A stretch of DNA of 61,117 nt from an uncultured Bacteroidota bacterium (lineage in GTDB: Bacteria > Bacteroidota > Bacteroidia > Flavobacteriales > Flavobacteriaceae). Under the pieces are notes generated by a model. The model was not told the origin of the DNA. It worked only from the letters and a program-made list of their open reading frames with translations, and searched no databases. The position numbers and the translations under genes are program-made. This document shows positions 21,096-30,998 of the stretch, piece after piece (positions within the stretch are counted from its first letter, which is position 1; every line of letters begins with the position of its first letter). The stretch is taken from contig CACEGG010000008.1 in the NCBI GenBank assembly GCA_902559035.1, forward strand, positions 1-61,117. Direction: 5' to 3'.

Positions 21096-22259
21096 TTATC
21101 TTTTTCCTCTTGAAATAGATGCACTAGATGATGAACTTGAAGATGATCCTCTACTCACGCTAGATGATGGTCTTGAACTAGAACTGGATCTAGAAATTGA
21201 AGAAGATCCTGATGAGTTGGAGGAAGACCTAGATATGTTGTAACTTCTGCTAGATGCATTGTTACCACTAATTTCAGGTCTAGAATAACCACGAGAACTT
21301 CTATTATTAGAATTTACTCTTGATTTATCATATGACCTAGTATTATTTCCATATTTAACTGGTTGAAAATTAGATCTAGTTCGATTTGTATTAGAATCTC
21401 TTGAACTATTGTTGCCTCCACCACTCATGTCACCTTTGTTTAAATAATCTCTTGGCTTTCCATTATTTAGAGTTTGGCCGTTAAATCTATTTCCATTTTT
21501 AAGGTTATAATATATTCTATTTAGTTTTCTACTTTTTAGTAAATCAGAACGTTGTTCAGATTTATCGCTAGCATTAGTATTATCTAATTTTGTTTCATTT
21601 CTACCAACATTATATGAAGCTATGGATCTTCCATTAGAAGATTTTTCAACATATCCTGATTTGGAAGTGTTGTTAGAATTTCTTCTACCATTCATGTATG
21701 CAATGTTGGAATTATCATTTCTTTGATAGTAAGGATCACCATATAGAGGATAATTATAATAAGGGTAATTCCAATTTCTGTAGTTATATCCGTAAAAATC
21801 ATTATAGAATCCCCAATGTCTGAATCTCCATGGATTGTAACCATATCCCCAACCAAGCCAGCTTCTATTGTAGAAAGGGCTATACCACGAGTTGTAATAA
21901 TCATAGTAACCAAAAGGATAATAATTTGAATATGGACTGTAAATGTACCTGTCCCTAAAAATGAAATTTATGGAAGTTGGATTATCACCCCAAGAACCAT
22001 TACTATTATTATAAGTTAAGTTAGTGTTTGAAGAATAATTTGAAATATCGGTTAATACACTATCATTAATTTGATTATCAAAACCATATTCTTGATACTT
22101 TTGATCAAAATAATTTTTGTAATAAATACCATTATTATTTTGACTAACCTTCATGTTATTGTTATCATAAATACCATCACTTTCAAATGAATCGATTGTA
22201 TTAAAAGGTCCGCATCCTGTAAAAATAAAAGTGATTAGTAATATGAAAGTATATCTCAT
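21096..22259 (-). CDS. Low-complexity Ser/Asn/Tyr-rich lipoprotein
   Basis: 387 aa. Lipobox TFIFTGC (Cys16). Residues ~100-190 are packed with Tyr, Trp, Asn, Pro and Gly (YYNSWYSPFYN-type), the middle is Asn/Arg-rich, and the last ~70 residues are almost only Ser with Arg and Asn, ending SISRGKR. No enzyme motif. Flavobacteria commonly carry such a protein between an OmpP1 gene and proS, so it is conserved in place though not in sequence. Probably surface or outer-membrane located. Function unknown. Confidence 0.8.
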   Translation of the reverse strand: MRYTFILLITFIFTGCGPFNTIDSFESDGIYDNNNMKVSQNNNGIYYKNYFDQKYQEYGFDNQINDSVLTDISNYSSNTNLTYNNSNGSWGDNPTSINFIFRDRYIYSPYSNYYPFGYYDYYNSWYSPFYNRSWLGWGYGYNPWRFRHWGFYNDFYGYNYRNWNYPYYNYPLYGDPYYQRNDNSNIAYMNGRRNSNNTSKSGYVEKSSNGRSIASYNVGRNETKLDNTNASDKSEQRSDLLKSRKLNRIYYNLKNGNRFNGQTLNNGKPRDYLNKGDMSGGGNNSSRDSNTNRTRSNFQPVKYGNNTRSYDKSRVNSNNRSSRGYSRPEISGNNASSRSYNISRSSSNSSGSSSISRSSSSSRPSSSVSRGSSSSSSSSASISRGKR

Positions 22260-22324
22260 TTGTAAATTATTTAATTAATTTAGCATTACTTAAAATTAAA
22301 CAATAATTATGCCAATAACAATAT

Positions 22325-23803
22325 ATGTCCAAAAAGTTAACTAAAAGAGAAGATGATTACTCTAGGTGGTATAATGAGCTTGTAGTTAAAGCTGATTTAG
22401 CTGAGAATTCATCTGTAAGAGGCTGTATGGTTATAAAACCTTATGGATATGCAATCTGGGAAAAAATGCAGGCTCAGTTGGACAAAATGTTTAAAGAAAC
22501 TGGACATCAAAATGCTTATTTTCCATTATTTGTTCCAAAGAGTTTATTTGAGGCTGAAGAAAAAAATGCCGAAGGTTTTGCCAAAGAATGTGCTGTTGTA
22601 ACTCATTACAGATTAAAAAATGATGAAAATAATCCAGGTAAATTAGTTGTTGACGAAAAAGCAAAACTTGAAGAAGAGTTAATCGTTAGGCCAACAAGCG
22701 AGGCAATAATTTGGAATACATATAAAAACTGGATTCAATCTTACAGAGATTTACCAATATTGATTAATCAATGGGCCAATGTAGTTAGGTGGGAAATGAG
22801 AACCAGATTATTCCTAAGAACTGCTGAGTTTTTATGGCAGGAAGGACATACTGCTCATTCAACAAAGGATGAAGCAATGAAGGAGGCAGAACTCATGAAT
22901 AACATTTATGCTGATTTTGCCCAAAACTTTATGGGTATCCCTGTAATTAAAGGTTTAAAATCTGAAAGCGAGAGATTTGCTGGTGCAGAGGAAACTTTTT
23001 GTATTGAAGCCTTGATGCAGGATGGAAAAGCATTACAAGCTGGAACTTCTCACTTTTTGGGTCAAAATTTTGCAAAAGCATTTGACGTAAAGTTTGCAAA
23101 TAAAGATGGTAAACTAGACTATGTTTGGGCTACATCTTGGGGAGTGTCGACAAGATTAATGGGGGCTTTAATTATGACTCATTCAGATGACAATGGATTA
23201 GTTCTTCCTCCAAAGCTTGCGCCAATTCAAGTGGTTATAATTCCAATTTATAAATCAGAAGATCAACTAAATCAAATATCAAAAAAAATTGATCCAATTA
23301 TAGATAAATTAAAATCAAAAAATATATCTGTACTTTATGATAAAAGAGATACTCACAAGCCAGGTTTTAAATTTAATGAGCACGAAATTAAGGGGGTGCC
23401 AATTAGGATAGTAATTGGTCCAAAAGACTTGGAAAATTCAACTTTAGAAATATTTCGAAGAGATAATATGAAAAAAGAAATTATCGAGTTAGAAAATGTT
23501 TTTGAAAAAATCGATTTTCTGATGGAAGATATTCAGTCAAATATTTTTAATAATGCATATAAATTTACTAATAAAAACATTAGAATAGCTAATACCTATG
23601 AAGAATTTAAGTCTATCATAAAGAATCAGGGTGGCTTTGTTTCTGCCCATTGGGATGGATCTTCTGAAACAGAAGAGAAAATTAAAAAAGAAACCAAAGC
23701 TACAATTCGATGTATTCCAATTGATTCGAAAAAAGAAGAAGGTTTTTGTGTGGTTTCAAATAAGCCATCACCTCAAAGGGTTTTATTTGCTAAGGCCTAT
23801 TAA
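22325..23803 (+). CDS. proS: Prolyl-tRNA synthetase (archaeal/eukaryotic-like type)
   Basis: 492-aa class II synthetase. Motif 1/2 blocks include [22 protein letters not shown] and [24 protein letters not shown]; motif 3 is in [26 protein letters not shown]. There is no YbaK editing insertion, and a C-terminal zinc-type extension follows, as in the ~490-aa archaeal-like form usual in Bacteroidota. Divergent from the lipoprotein gene across a 65-bp gap. Confidence 0.95.
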   Translation: MSKKLTKREDDYSRWYNELVVKADLAENSSVRGCMVIKPYGYAIWEKMQAQLDKMFKETGHQNAYFPLFVPKSLFEAEEKNAEGFAKECAVVTHYRLKNDENNPGKLVVDEKAKLEEELIVRPTSEAIIWNTYKNWIQSYRDLPILINQWANVVRWEMRTRLFLRTAEFLWQEGHTAHSTKDEAMKEAELMNNIYADFAQNFMGIPVIKGLKSESERFAGAEETFCIEALMQDGKALQAGTSHFLGQNFAKAFDVKFANKDGKLDYVWATSWGVSTRLMGALIMTHSDDNGLVLPPKLAPIQVVIIPIYKSEDQLNQISKKIDPIIDKLKSKNISVLYDKRDTHKPGFKFNEHEIKGVPIRIVIGPKDLENSTLEIFRRDNMKKEIIELENVFEKIDFLMEDIQSNIFNNAYKFTNKNIRIANTYEEFKSIIKNQGGFVSAHWDGSSETEEKIKKETKATIRCIPIDSKKEEGFCVVSNKPSPQRVLFAKAY

Positions 23804-23833
23804 TTAATCTTTTAATAAAACAAAAAAATTAAG

Positions 23834-23864
23834 TTGCAAGTTTGTAACCTTTCAATTACATTTG
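23834..23864 (+). promoter_or_regulatory. Promoter of tRNA-Glu/rpsT (TTG-N20-TACATTTG)
   Basis: TTG at 23834-23836 and TACATTTG at 23857-23864, 20 nt apart, an exact fit to the Bacteroidota consensus. The predicted start is about 10 nt before the tRNA. Confidence 0.75.
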
Positions 23865-23880
23865 CAATCGTTAAAATTTT

Positions 23881-23952
23881 GGCCCGTTCGTCTATCGGCT
23901 AGGACGCCAGGTTTTCATCCTGGTAAGAGGGGTTCGATTCCCCTACGGGCTA
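23881..23952 (+). tRNA. tRNA-Glu (TTC anticodon)
   Basis: Cloverleaf with acceptor stem GGCCCGT/ACGGGCT (one G-U), anticodon arm CCAGG-TTTTCAT-CCTGG giving anticodon TTC, and T-arm with GGTTCGATTCC. CCA is not encoded. rpsT starts 13 nt later, so tRNA and mRNA probably share a transcript. Confidence 0.96.
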
Positions 23953-23965
23953 CTAAATATATAAT

Positions 23966-24220
23966 ATGGCTAATCATAAATCAGCGTTAAAGAGAATTAG
24001 AAGAAATGAAGCTGTTAGACTTAGAAATAAGGTACAGCATAAAGCTACTAGAAACGCTATTAAGAAGTTAAAAGATTTAAGCTCTAAAAAGGAAGCTCTG
24101 AAAATGTACCCTTCAGTGGCATCTATGCTTGATAAATTGGTAAAGAATAATATTATTCACGCTAATAAATCAGCAAATTTAAAATCAAAGCTTGCTAAAT
24201 CTGTAGCTTCTCTTAAATAA
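23966..24220 (+). CDS. rpsT: 30S ribosomal protein S20
   Basis: 84-aa basic protein starting MANHKSALKRIRRNEAVRLRN, the typical S20 N-terminus, with a helical Lys/Ala-rich remainder. Binds 16S rRNA early in small-subunit assembly. Follows tRNA-Glu closely and converges on rho, 2 nt apart. Confidence 0.96.
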   Translation: MANHKSALKRIRRNEAVRLRNKVQHKATRNAIKKLKDLSSKKEALKMYPSVASMLDKLVKNNIIHANKSANLKSKLAKSVASLK

Positions 24221-24222
24221 AT

Positions 24223-25671
24223 TTAAGAATTCATTGATATAAGAAATTCTTCGTTGTTTAGAGATTTCTTAATCCTATCATTTATAAATTCCATTGCCTC
24301 AACTGGGTTCATATCCGCTAAATATTTACGCATAATCCACATTCTTTGAACTGTATTTTCGTCAAGTAAAAGATCATCTCTTCTTGTTCCTGAGGAAACT
24401 AAATCTATAGCAGGGAATATTCTTCTATTTGAAATTCTTCTATCTAATTGAAGCTCCATGTTTCCAGTTCCTTTAAATTCTTCAAAAATAACCTCATCCA
24501 TTTTTGAACCCGTTTCTGTTAGTGCAGTTGCAATAATCGAAAGCGAACCTCCGCCTTCAATATTTCTAGCAGCACCAAAAAATCTTTTTGGTTTATGAAG
24601 AGCGTTTGCATCAACACCACCACTTAATATTTTTCCTGATGCGGGTTGAACAGTGTTGTATGCTCTAGCAAGTCTAGTTATAGAATCTAATAAAATAACC
24701 ACATCGTGGCCACATTCTACTAATCTTTTAGCTTTCTCCAAAACTATGTTAGCTACTTTTACATGTCTATCGGCAGGTTCATCAAACGTAGAAGCAACAA
24801 CTTCTCCTTTTACATTTCTTTGCATGTCTGTAACCTCCTCTGGTCTTTCATCAATAAGTAGAATAATTTGATAAACCTCAGGATGATTAGCAGCTATAGC
24901 GTTTGCAACATCTTTCAGTAGCATAGTTTTTCCTGTTTTTGGTTGTGATACAATCATTCCTCTTTGTCCTTTACCAATAGGAGAAAACAAATCCATTACT
25001 CTTGTAGATATAGTGCTGTTTTTTTCAGCAATATTAAATTTTTCGTCAGGAAATAATGGAGTTAAATGCTCAAAAGAGACTCTGTCTCTTACTACGTTTG
25101 GACTTAATCCGTTGATCTTGGATACCTTAATTAATGGAAAATATTTTTCACCTTCTTTTGGGGGTCTTACATGACCTAAAACTGTATCACCAGTTTTTAA
25201 ACCAAATAGTCTTACTTGTGATTGTGATACGTAAATATCATCTGGAGATGTTAAATAATTGTAGTCAGAAGACCTTAAAAAACCATAACCTTCTTGCATG
25301 ATATCTAAAACACCTTCACTTTCAATAATTCCATCAAATTCAAAATCAGGTTCTTTGTATCTATTTCTATTGTCTTTGTTGTGGTTCTTTTCTTTTTTAA
25401 CAAATCTATTATTCTTCTTGTGCCCAGAGCTATTATCAGTCTTTTTTGATTCTGTTAAATCTTTTTTTTCCTCAGAAATATCTTTTTTTACTTCATCCTC
25501 TTTGGACTCAATAGTTTTGTCAGAAGCTTTAGGATTTGATGCATAATGATCAATAATTTTGTAAGCTAGATCTAATTTTTTTATTCCAGCAGTTTTTTTG
25601 ATTCCTAGCTCATTTGCAATTTCTTGAAGCTCAGAAATTTTTTTTTCTTTTAAGGTTGAAATTTCAAACAT
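24223..25671 (-). CDS. rho: Transcription termination factor Rho
   Basis: 482-aa hexameric RNA helicase. An N-terminal Rho_N helical domain (residues 1-~45) is followed by a ~60-residue insert rich in Lys, Glu, Asp and Asn (40-105), then the RNA-binding domain ([13 protein letters not shown]), the P-loop [12 protein letters not shown], Walker [16 protein letters not shown] and the Q/R-loop region. Charged inserts at this place are common in Bacteroidota Rho and may add RNA contacts. All ATPase motifs are intact. Confidence 0.96.
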   Translation of the reverse strand: MFEISTLKEKKISELQEIANELGIKKTAGIKKLDLAYKIIDHYASNPKASDKTIESKEDEVKKDISEEKKDLTESKKTDNSSGHKKNNRFVKKEKNHNKDNRNRYKEPDFEFDGIIESEGVLDIMQEGYGFLRSSDYNYLTSPDDIYVSQSQVRLFGLKTGDTVLGHVRPPKEGEKYFPLIKVSKINGLSPNVVRDRVSFEHLTPLFPDEKFNIAEKNSTISTRVMDLFSPIGKGQRGMIVSQPKTGKTMLLKDVANAIAANHPEVYQIILLIDERPEEVTDMQRNVKGEVVASTFDEPADRHVKVANIVLEKAKRLVECGHDVVILLDSITRLARAYNTVQPASGKILSGGVDANALHKPKRFFGAARNIEGGGSLSIIATALTETGSKMDEVIFEEFKGTGNMELQLDRRISNRRIFPAIDLVSSGTRRDDLLLDENTVQRMWIMRKYLADMNPVEAMEFINDRIKKSLNNEEFLISMNS

Positions 25672-25751
25672 TTATAAAATTTAGGTTATTTAATGGTTAT
25701 GTTGAAGTGTGAGTAATAAATATAATGTGGGAATGATTATTAAAATCACTT

Positions 25752-25759
25752 CAAATATA
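25752..25759 (-). promoter_or_regulatory. -7 promoter element (TATATTTG) for rho
   Basis: On the minus strand TATATTTG matches TAnnTTTG about 80 nt upstream of the rho ATG, giving a leader of roughly 70 nt. That leader could hold autoregulatory sites, but none was recognised. Confidence 0.5.
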
Positions 25760-25810
25760 AGAATATTTATTTACTTTAAGTAATATTGTATTTTAATATA
25801 AAATATTTAG

Positions 25811-26215
25811 ATGATTCAAAGAGTTCAGTCGGTTTACATATTTCTATTAATTTTAATAAATCTAATTATAGTTGTTTCTATTGATAGCAATCCTAATATG
25901 TCTTTACCTGAATCATATTTTGGTTTTTTTAGACCATACATAAATGATTATTTCTTTTCTGAAATTGTTAGTGTTCTTTTATTTGTTATCATATTCTTGT
26001 TTAAGAAACCAAATATTCAAATTAACCTTCTAAGAGTTTTAACTCTCTCATTAATCTTTGGTGTATTAAACTTGTTTGATGAGAGGCCTATTGAGAAATC
26101 AATTACTGATCCAGCCTTAATATATTTTTTAGTTTCTTTTTTCTTAATATCATTATCTATTAGATCAATAAAAAAAGATTTAAAAATCATTAGTTCCTCA
26201 AACAGACTCAGGTAA
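25811..26215 (+). CDS. DUF4293 family membrane protein
   Basis: 134 aa beginning MIQRVQSVYIFLLILIN, the typical DUF4293 start, with four hydrophobic helices and a basic tail (RSIKKDLKII). Found in Bacteroidota, function unknown. It diverges from rho and overlaps the convergent phosphoesterase gene by 18 nt. Confidence 0.82.
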   Translation: MIQRVQSVYIFLLILINLIIVVSIDSNPNMSLPESYFGFFRPYINDYFFSEIVSVLLFVIIFLFKKPNIQINLLRVLTLSLIFGVLNLFDERPIEKSITDPALIYFLVSFFLISLSIRSIKKDLKIISSSNRLR

Positions 26216-26713
26216 TCTAGATCTTTCGCCAAGCTCAATTATTTCCATATTCTCAATGCTAGATTGATTAATTTCAAATCTTACCATAGTTCTTTTATGG
26301 TGAAAACCATGTCTACCTGCAGCTCCAGGATTGATACACAGAACATCATTTTTTTTATCAAATTTCACTTTCAAAATATGTGAGTGACCATAAACAAGTA
26401 TTTTGGGTTTTTCAATTTCGATAAGTTTTTTAGTGATTTGATTATAGTATGGTGGTTTACCAGCAATATGTATCATAGAAATTTTGACTTTTTCACAAAA
26501 AAAACTATTGGTTTCACAAGTCGATGAACGAATTACGTGATTATCAATATTCCCATAAACAGATTTTAATTGACTTAATTTTTCAATTTGATCTAAAACT
26601 TTGATTTTACCAATATCCCCTGCGTGCCATACTTCATCTGCTTGCTTTACGTATTTCAAAATTACGTCATCAATATAACCATGTGTATCAGAAATTATTA
26701 AAATTTTTTTCAA
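26198..26713 (-). CDS. YfcE/MJ0936-type metallophosphoesterase
   Basis: 171 aa. Calcineurin-like metal motifs in order: SDTHG (8-12), AGDIG, YGNIDNH, an HIAG block, GHSH and NPGA. This small-size family hydrolyses phosphodiesters in vitro; physiological substrate unknown. Its 3' end overlaps the DUF4293 gene. Confidence 0.9.
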   Translation of the reverse strand: MKKILIISDTHGYIDDVILKYVKQADEVWHAGDIGKIKVLDQIEKLSQLKSVYGNIDNHVIRSSTCETNSFFCEKVKISMIHIAGKPPYYNQITKKLIEIEKPKILVYGHSHILKVKFDKKNDVLCINPGAAGRHGFHHKRTMVRFEINQSSIENMEIIELGERSRLPESV

Positions 26714-26743
26714 CTAATTATTTTTAGAATTTTTTATTAAAGC

Positions 26744-26751
26744 TATATTTG
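26744..26751 (+). promoter_or_regulatory. -7 promoter element (TATATTTG) for truA
   Basis: Exact TAnnTTTG match 23 nt before the TTG start of truA, between divergent genes. Confidence 0.55.
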
Positions 26752-26774
26752 AATTCAACAAAAGTAATATTTCC

Positions 26775-27518
26775 TTGAGATATTTATTAGAATTATCTTA
26801 TAACGGCGCACCTTTTCATGGTTGGCAAAGACAACCTAATGCTATTTCTGTTCAACAAGTTGTTGAGGAATCTCTTTCAACTATAATGAAGGAAAAAATT
26901 ACTGTAGTTGGAGCCGGCAGAACTGATTCTGGTGTTCATGCTAAGTATTTTTGTGCTCATTTTGATTATTCCAAAAAAATTATAGATAAAAATGATTTTT
27001 TATTTAAAATTAATTCTTTTGTTAGCAAGGAGATATTCATAATTAACATCCACGAAGTTCAAGAAAATTTTCATGCCAGATTTGATGCTTTATCTAGATC
27101 ATACGAGTATGTTTTAACAACCCAAAAAGATCCCTTTGCAATAAATTCCGCTTATTTTTTAAAAAAACATATTGATTTTGGTAAAATGAATTTAGCGGCA
27201 ATGGCACTATACGATCACTCTAATTTTAAGTGTTTTTCAAAATCCAATACTGATGTTAAGACATATTACTGTGAAATTTCTAATGCAAAATGGTCTTTTA
27301 TTAATGGTCAATGGATTTTTAAAATTTCTGCAAACAGATTTCTTAGAAATATGGTGAGAGCAATTGTAGGAACATTAATCGAAATAGGTGAAAATAAATA
27401 TGAAATTGATCATATTGAAAAAGTTATAATGAGTAAAAACAGAGAGTTAGCCGGGTATTCCGTTCCGGCACATGGTTTGTACCTTACTAACATAATTTAC
27501 CCTGATTTAAAACTTTAA
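26775..27518 (+). CDS. truA: tRNA pseudouridine synthase A
   Basis: 247 aa. Modifies U38-40 in tRNA anticodon stems. The catalytic Asp is D51 in GAGRTDSGVHA; HARFDALSRSYEYVL and NRFLRNMVRAIVGTL are the other signatures. The start is TTG: the translation from it, (M)RYLLELSYNGAPFHGW, aligns with the family N-terminus and no ATG fits. Its stop shares 1 nt with the start of the ABC exporter gene. Confidence 0.95.
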   Translation: MRYLLELSYNGAPFHGWQRQPNAISVQQVVEESLSTIMKEKITVVGAGRTDSGVHAKYFCAHFDYSKKIIDKNDFLFKINSFVSKEIFIINIHEVQENFHARFDALSRSYEYVLTTQKDPFAINSAYFLKKHIDFGKMNLAAMALYDHSNFKCFSKSNTDVKTYYCEISNAKWSFINGQWIFKISANRFLRNMVRAIVGTLIEIGENKYEIDHIEKVIMSKNRELAGYSVPAHGLYLTNIIYPDLKL

Positions 27519-29302
27519 TGAAAAAAAACACATCTTTTCTTGATTTCAATTTGTTTAAGAGACTTTTAGATTATGTGTTAGTATATAAGTTAATTTTTGT
27601 ATTTGTTGCAGTAGCTGCTATATTAATTTCATTGTTTTCTACTTTAACCCCTTATTTAATTAAAGTAGCTGTTGATGATTACTTAGCTGTTGGAAAATAC
27701 GAAGACTTTCTATTGCTGATTTGTTTAATGATAGGTAATTTAATATTGACCGTAGTATTTATGTTTTTATTTAGCTATTACGCCAACCTGCTAGGTCAAA
27801 AAGTTATATACGATATTAGGGTTAAGTTGTTTAATCATATTCTAAATTTTAAAATGACCTATTTTGATCGATCCTCTGTGGGGAGATTGGTTACTAGAGC
27901 TGTTAATGATATGGAAACTATTGCAAGTATTTTTAGTCAAGGTCTTTTTATGATTGTAGCTGATTTAATGCAAATGCTTGTTGTTGTTTTAGTAATGCTT
28001 GCTTTAAGTTGGAAATTATCACTTACAATTTTTGCAATTCTTCCATTTATTCTTTTCGCTACAAGAAAATTTCAAAAATCTATGAAAGTTGCTTTCAATG
28101 AGGTTCGAACAGAGGTAGCAAATTTAAATTCATTTGTACAAGAAAGAATTACTGGAATGAAAATAGTGCAACTATTCAATAGACAAAAAATCGAATACGA
28201 TAATTTTGTTAAGATTAATGAAAAGCACAAAAATGCGTGGTTAAAAACAGTTTGGTATAATTCAATTTTCTTCCCAATTGCTGAACTATCGACATCAATT
28301 ACTATTGGTTTAATTGTGTGGTTTGGAGGTCTTAATGCAATTTTAGAAGATTCCTCAATAACGTTAGGGGTTATTTTTTTATTTATACAATTATCTCAAA
28401 TGCTTTTCAGACCACTTCGTCAAATAGCAGATAAATTTAATACTTTACAAATGGGTATGGTTGCAGCCAATAGAATTTTTAAAATAATTGATACTGATAG
28501 TAAAATTCAAAATTCTGGTAAAAATATCGGAGAAACTCTAGATGGAAGTATTTCATTTAAAAATGTAAATTTCTCTTATAATCAAAATGAAACTATAATT
28601 AATAATCTTTCCTTTAGTATTAAAAATGGTGAAAAAATAGCTATAGTTGGATCGACTGGATCTGGAAAAACAACTATTGTAAACTTAATAACTAGATTTT
28701 ATGATATTCAGGGTGGAAGTATTTTTCTTGGTAAGAATGATATTAAAGAATATAAATTATCATGTCTTAGAAGTAAAATAGCCTTGGTTTTGCAAGATGT
28801 TTTTTTGTTTGCAGATACAATTTTAAATAATATTACTCTATATAATCCCAATATATCCTTCGATCATGTTGTAAGTGCAGCAAAAAAAATTGGAATACAT
28901 GATTTTATCATGTCCATGCCTGGGGGATATAATTATAATGTAAAAGAGAGGGGAGTAATGTTGTCACAAGGACAACGACAGTTAATTTCTTTTCTAAGAG
29001 CTTACATTAAAAACCCGTCAATTTTAATTCTAGATGAAGCAACATCAAGTATTGATTCAAATTCAGAAGAGTTGATTCAAAGGGCTACTTTAAAAATTAC
29101 AGAAAATAAAACCTCAATTATAATTGCTCACCGTTTGTCAACTATAGTAAACTCAGACAGAATATTTGTTATGAATGGGGGAGAGCTAGTTGAAAGTGGT
29201 TCACACAAAGAATTAATTAAAAAGAAAAACGGATATTATAAAAGTCTTTATGATGTGCAGTTTAAAAATGAGAAATTTAGCCAAGTTCCTCTTCCAGTTT
29301 AG
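27518..29302 (+). CDS. ABC exporter half-transporter (MsbA/MdlB type)
   Basis: 594 aa: six membrane helices (about 25-310) then an ATPase domain with Walker A GSTGSGKTT (378-386), Q-loop VLQDVFLF, signature LSQGQRQL (Q where G is common), Walker B ILILDEATSSID and the H-loop AHRLST. It forms a dimer exporting lipids or drugs. Translationally coupled to truA; its 3' end overlaps the convergent cdaA by 26 nt. Substrate cannot be told; MsbA lipid flippase is possible. Confidence 0.9.
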   Translation: MKKNTSFLDFNLFKRLLDYVLVYKLIFVFVAVAAILISLFSTLTPYLIKVAVDDYLAVGKYEDFLLLICLMIGNLILTVVFMFLFSYYANLLGQKVIYDIRVKLFNHILNFKMTYFDRSSVGRLVTRAVNDMETIASIFSQGLFMIVADLMQMLVVVLVMLALSWKLSLTIFAILPFILFATRKFQKSMKVAFNEVRTEVANLNSFVQERITGMKIVQLFNRQKIEYDNFVKINEKHKNAWLKTVWYNSIFFPIAELSTSITIGLIVWFGGLNAILEDSSITLGVIFLFIQLSQMLFRPLRQIADKFNTLQMGMVAANRIFKIIDTDSKIQNSGKNIGETLDGSISFKNVNFSYNQNETIINNLSFSIKNGEKIAIVGSTGSGKTTIVNLITRFYDIQGGSIFLGKNDIKEYKLSCLRSKIALVLQDVFLFADTILNNITLYNPNISFDHVVSAAKKIGIHDFIMSMPGGYNYNVKERGVMLSQGQRQLISFLRAYIKNPSILILDEATSSIDSNSEELIQRATLKITENKTSIIIAHRLSTIVNSDRIFVMNGGELVESGSHKELIKKKNGYYKSLYDVQFKNEKFSQVPLPV

Positions 29303-30068
29303 ATTTAAAAGATTCAATACTTTTTATTTGTTTTAATTCCCCGTTTTTAACTAAAGAAAGTTTTCCATTTTCTTCTGAAATTACAACAGCAATAGCATCT
29401 GTTTTTTCAGTTATTCCTATAGCAGCTCTATGTCTTAAACCCAGTCTAGAATTAATATTTTCATTTTCTGAAACAGGTAAAACGATTCTAGAACCAGTGA
29501 TGTAATTTCCTTCAATGATCACTGCACCATCATGTAATGGACTATTTTTAAAAAATATGCTTTCAATGACTGGAGCAGAAATTATACAATTTAATTCGTC
29601 ACCAGTTGTTCTGACAAAATCTAAACTATTGTTTTTTTCAATCACAAAAAGAGCTCCTGTCTTATTTTTTTTTAATATTTCACAAGCTGAAATAAATTCA
29701 TCGACATCCATTTTTGCTTGTTCTTTTGATATTTTAAAAAATAAATTAAATTTCCTGAGTATATTTTTATTATTAGTAATATTTGACGACCCCAACAGTA
29801 AAAGAAATTTTCTAATTTCTTGTTGAAATACTACAATTAAAGCGATTAATCCAACACTTATAAACCCACCAAGAATGTTACTAAGTATAGGCATATTAAC
29901 AAGTTCAGTAATTGACCAGATAATGTAGATTATGACAAAACCTAAAAAAATATTAATTGCAGCTGTTCCTTTAACTAATTTATAAGCATAGTAAAGCATA
30001 ACCGCAAAAAGAATTAAATCAATTGTTGGCATTATGTAGTTTTGTGCAATGTTAAGGATGTCTTCCAT
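29277..30068 (-). CDS. cdaA: Diadenylate cyclase CdaA (c-di-AMP synthase)
   Basis: 263 aa: three N-terminal membrane helices and a DAC (DisA_N) domain with both catalytic motifs, DGA (180-182 in LHDGAVII) and RHR (212-214 in LGLRHRAAIG). Makes cyclic di-AMP from two ATP, a second messenger for osmolyte and wall homeostasis. It follows folP by 26 nt on the same strand, so folP-cdaA are probably cotranscribed. Confidence 0.94.
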   Translation of the reverse strand: MEDILNIAQNYIMPTIDLILFAVMLYYAYKLVKGTAAINIFLGFVIIYIIWSITELVNMPILSNILGGFISVGLIALIVVFQQEIRKFLLLLGSSNITNNKNILRKFNLFFKISKEQAKMDVDEFISACEILKKNKTGALFVIEKNNSLDFVRTTGDELNCIISAPVIESIFFKNSPLHDGAVIIEGNYITGSRIVLPVSENENINSRLGLRHRAAIGITEKTDAIAVVISEENGKLSLVKNGELKQIKSIESFKSKLEEELG

Positions 30069-30094
30069 TTTCTATAAAATTAGTCAAAATAGTT

Positions 30095-30925
30095 TTAAAT
30101 GTTTTCTTGTAAACAATTAAATAGTTTTATTGTTTCCTTGGCTTCTTTTACGTCATGTACTCTTAATATGTTTGCACCATTGATAAGAGCTATTGTATTA
30201 AGGCTGATTGTACCAGTCAAGGCTTCTTCAGGATTGTTTTTTAAAATTTTATAGATCATTGATTTTCTTGAGAGACCAGCCAGAATTGGTCTTTCCAATA
30301 TTTTGAATAATTTCAAATCGTTCAATAGTTTATAATTGTGATTTAAAGTTTTTCCAAAACCAAAGCCAGGGTCTATCAAGACATCAATAATTCCAGAATT
30401 TTCTGCTTTAATTATTTTTTTTGATAAATTCTTAATAACCTCAACAACCACATTATTATACTTTGGGTCATCTTGCATATTTGAGGGATTTCCTTTCATG
30501 TGCATAATAATGTAAGGAGCTTTAAATTGACTAACCGATTTATACATTTGAGGATCCAATTCTCCCCCTGAAATATCATTTATAATACTAGCTCCACTAT
30601 CCAATGCTTTTGTGGCTATTTCACTTCTAAATGTATCAACAGAAATTATTGTTTTCTTGAAAGTCTTTAAAATAAGCTTTACAATTGGAATAACTCTATC
30701 CTCCTCCTCTTTTACGCTTATATTTTTAGCTCCAGGTCTAGAACTATATCCTCCCACGTCAATAATATCAGCACCTTCCGAAATCATTTTACTAACATGT
30801 TTAATTATTTCATTATGATTGGAAAAATTACCACCATCATAAAATGAATCTGGTGTAACGTTGAGAATACCCATTACTTTTGGAGATGATAAGTCAAAAA
30901 GCGATCCGTTGATATTTAAAGTCAT
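30095..30925 (-). CDS. folP: Dihydropteroate synthase
   Basis: Joins p-aminobenzoate to hydroxymethyl-dihydropterin in folate synthesis. Signatures: MGILNVTPDSFYDGG, DVGGYSSRPGA, SVDTF, NDISGG, LIDPGFGFGKT and RVHDVKE. The start at 30925 (MTLNINGSLFDL) gives 276 aa; an ATG at 31018 would run into the divergent DUF1599 gene. Confidence 0.95.
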   Translation of the reverse strand: MTLNINGSLFDLSSPKVMGILNVTPDSFYDGGNFSNHNEIIKHVSKMISEGADIIDVGGYSSRPGAKNISVKEEEDRVIPIVKLILKTFKKTIISVDTFRSEIATKALDSGASIINDISGGELDPQMYKSVSQFKAPYIIMHMKGNPSNMQDDPKYNNVVVEVIKNLSKKIIKAENSGIIDVLIDPGFGFGKTLNHNYKLLNDLKLFKILERPILAGLSRKSMIYKILKNNPEEALTGTISLNTIALINGANILRVHDVKEAKETIKLFNCLQENI

Positions 30926-30998
30926 GTTTTTAATAACTTTTAACAAAAGTAAACTACCTAATTCAATTTTTTCAACGAAATTTATATAAAAAAAATTA

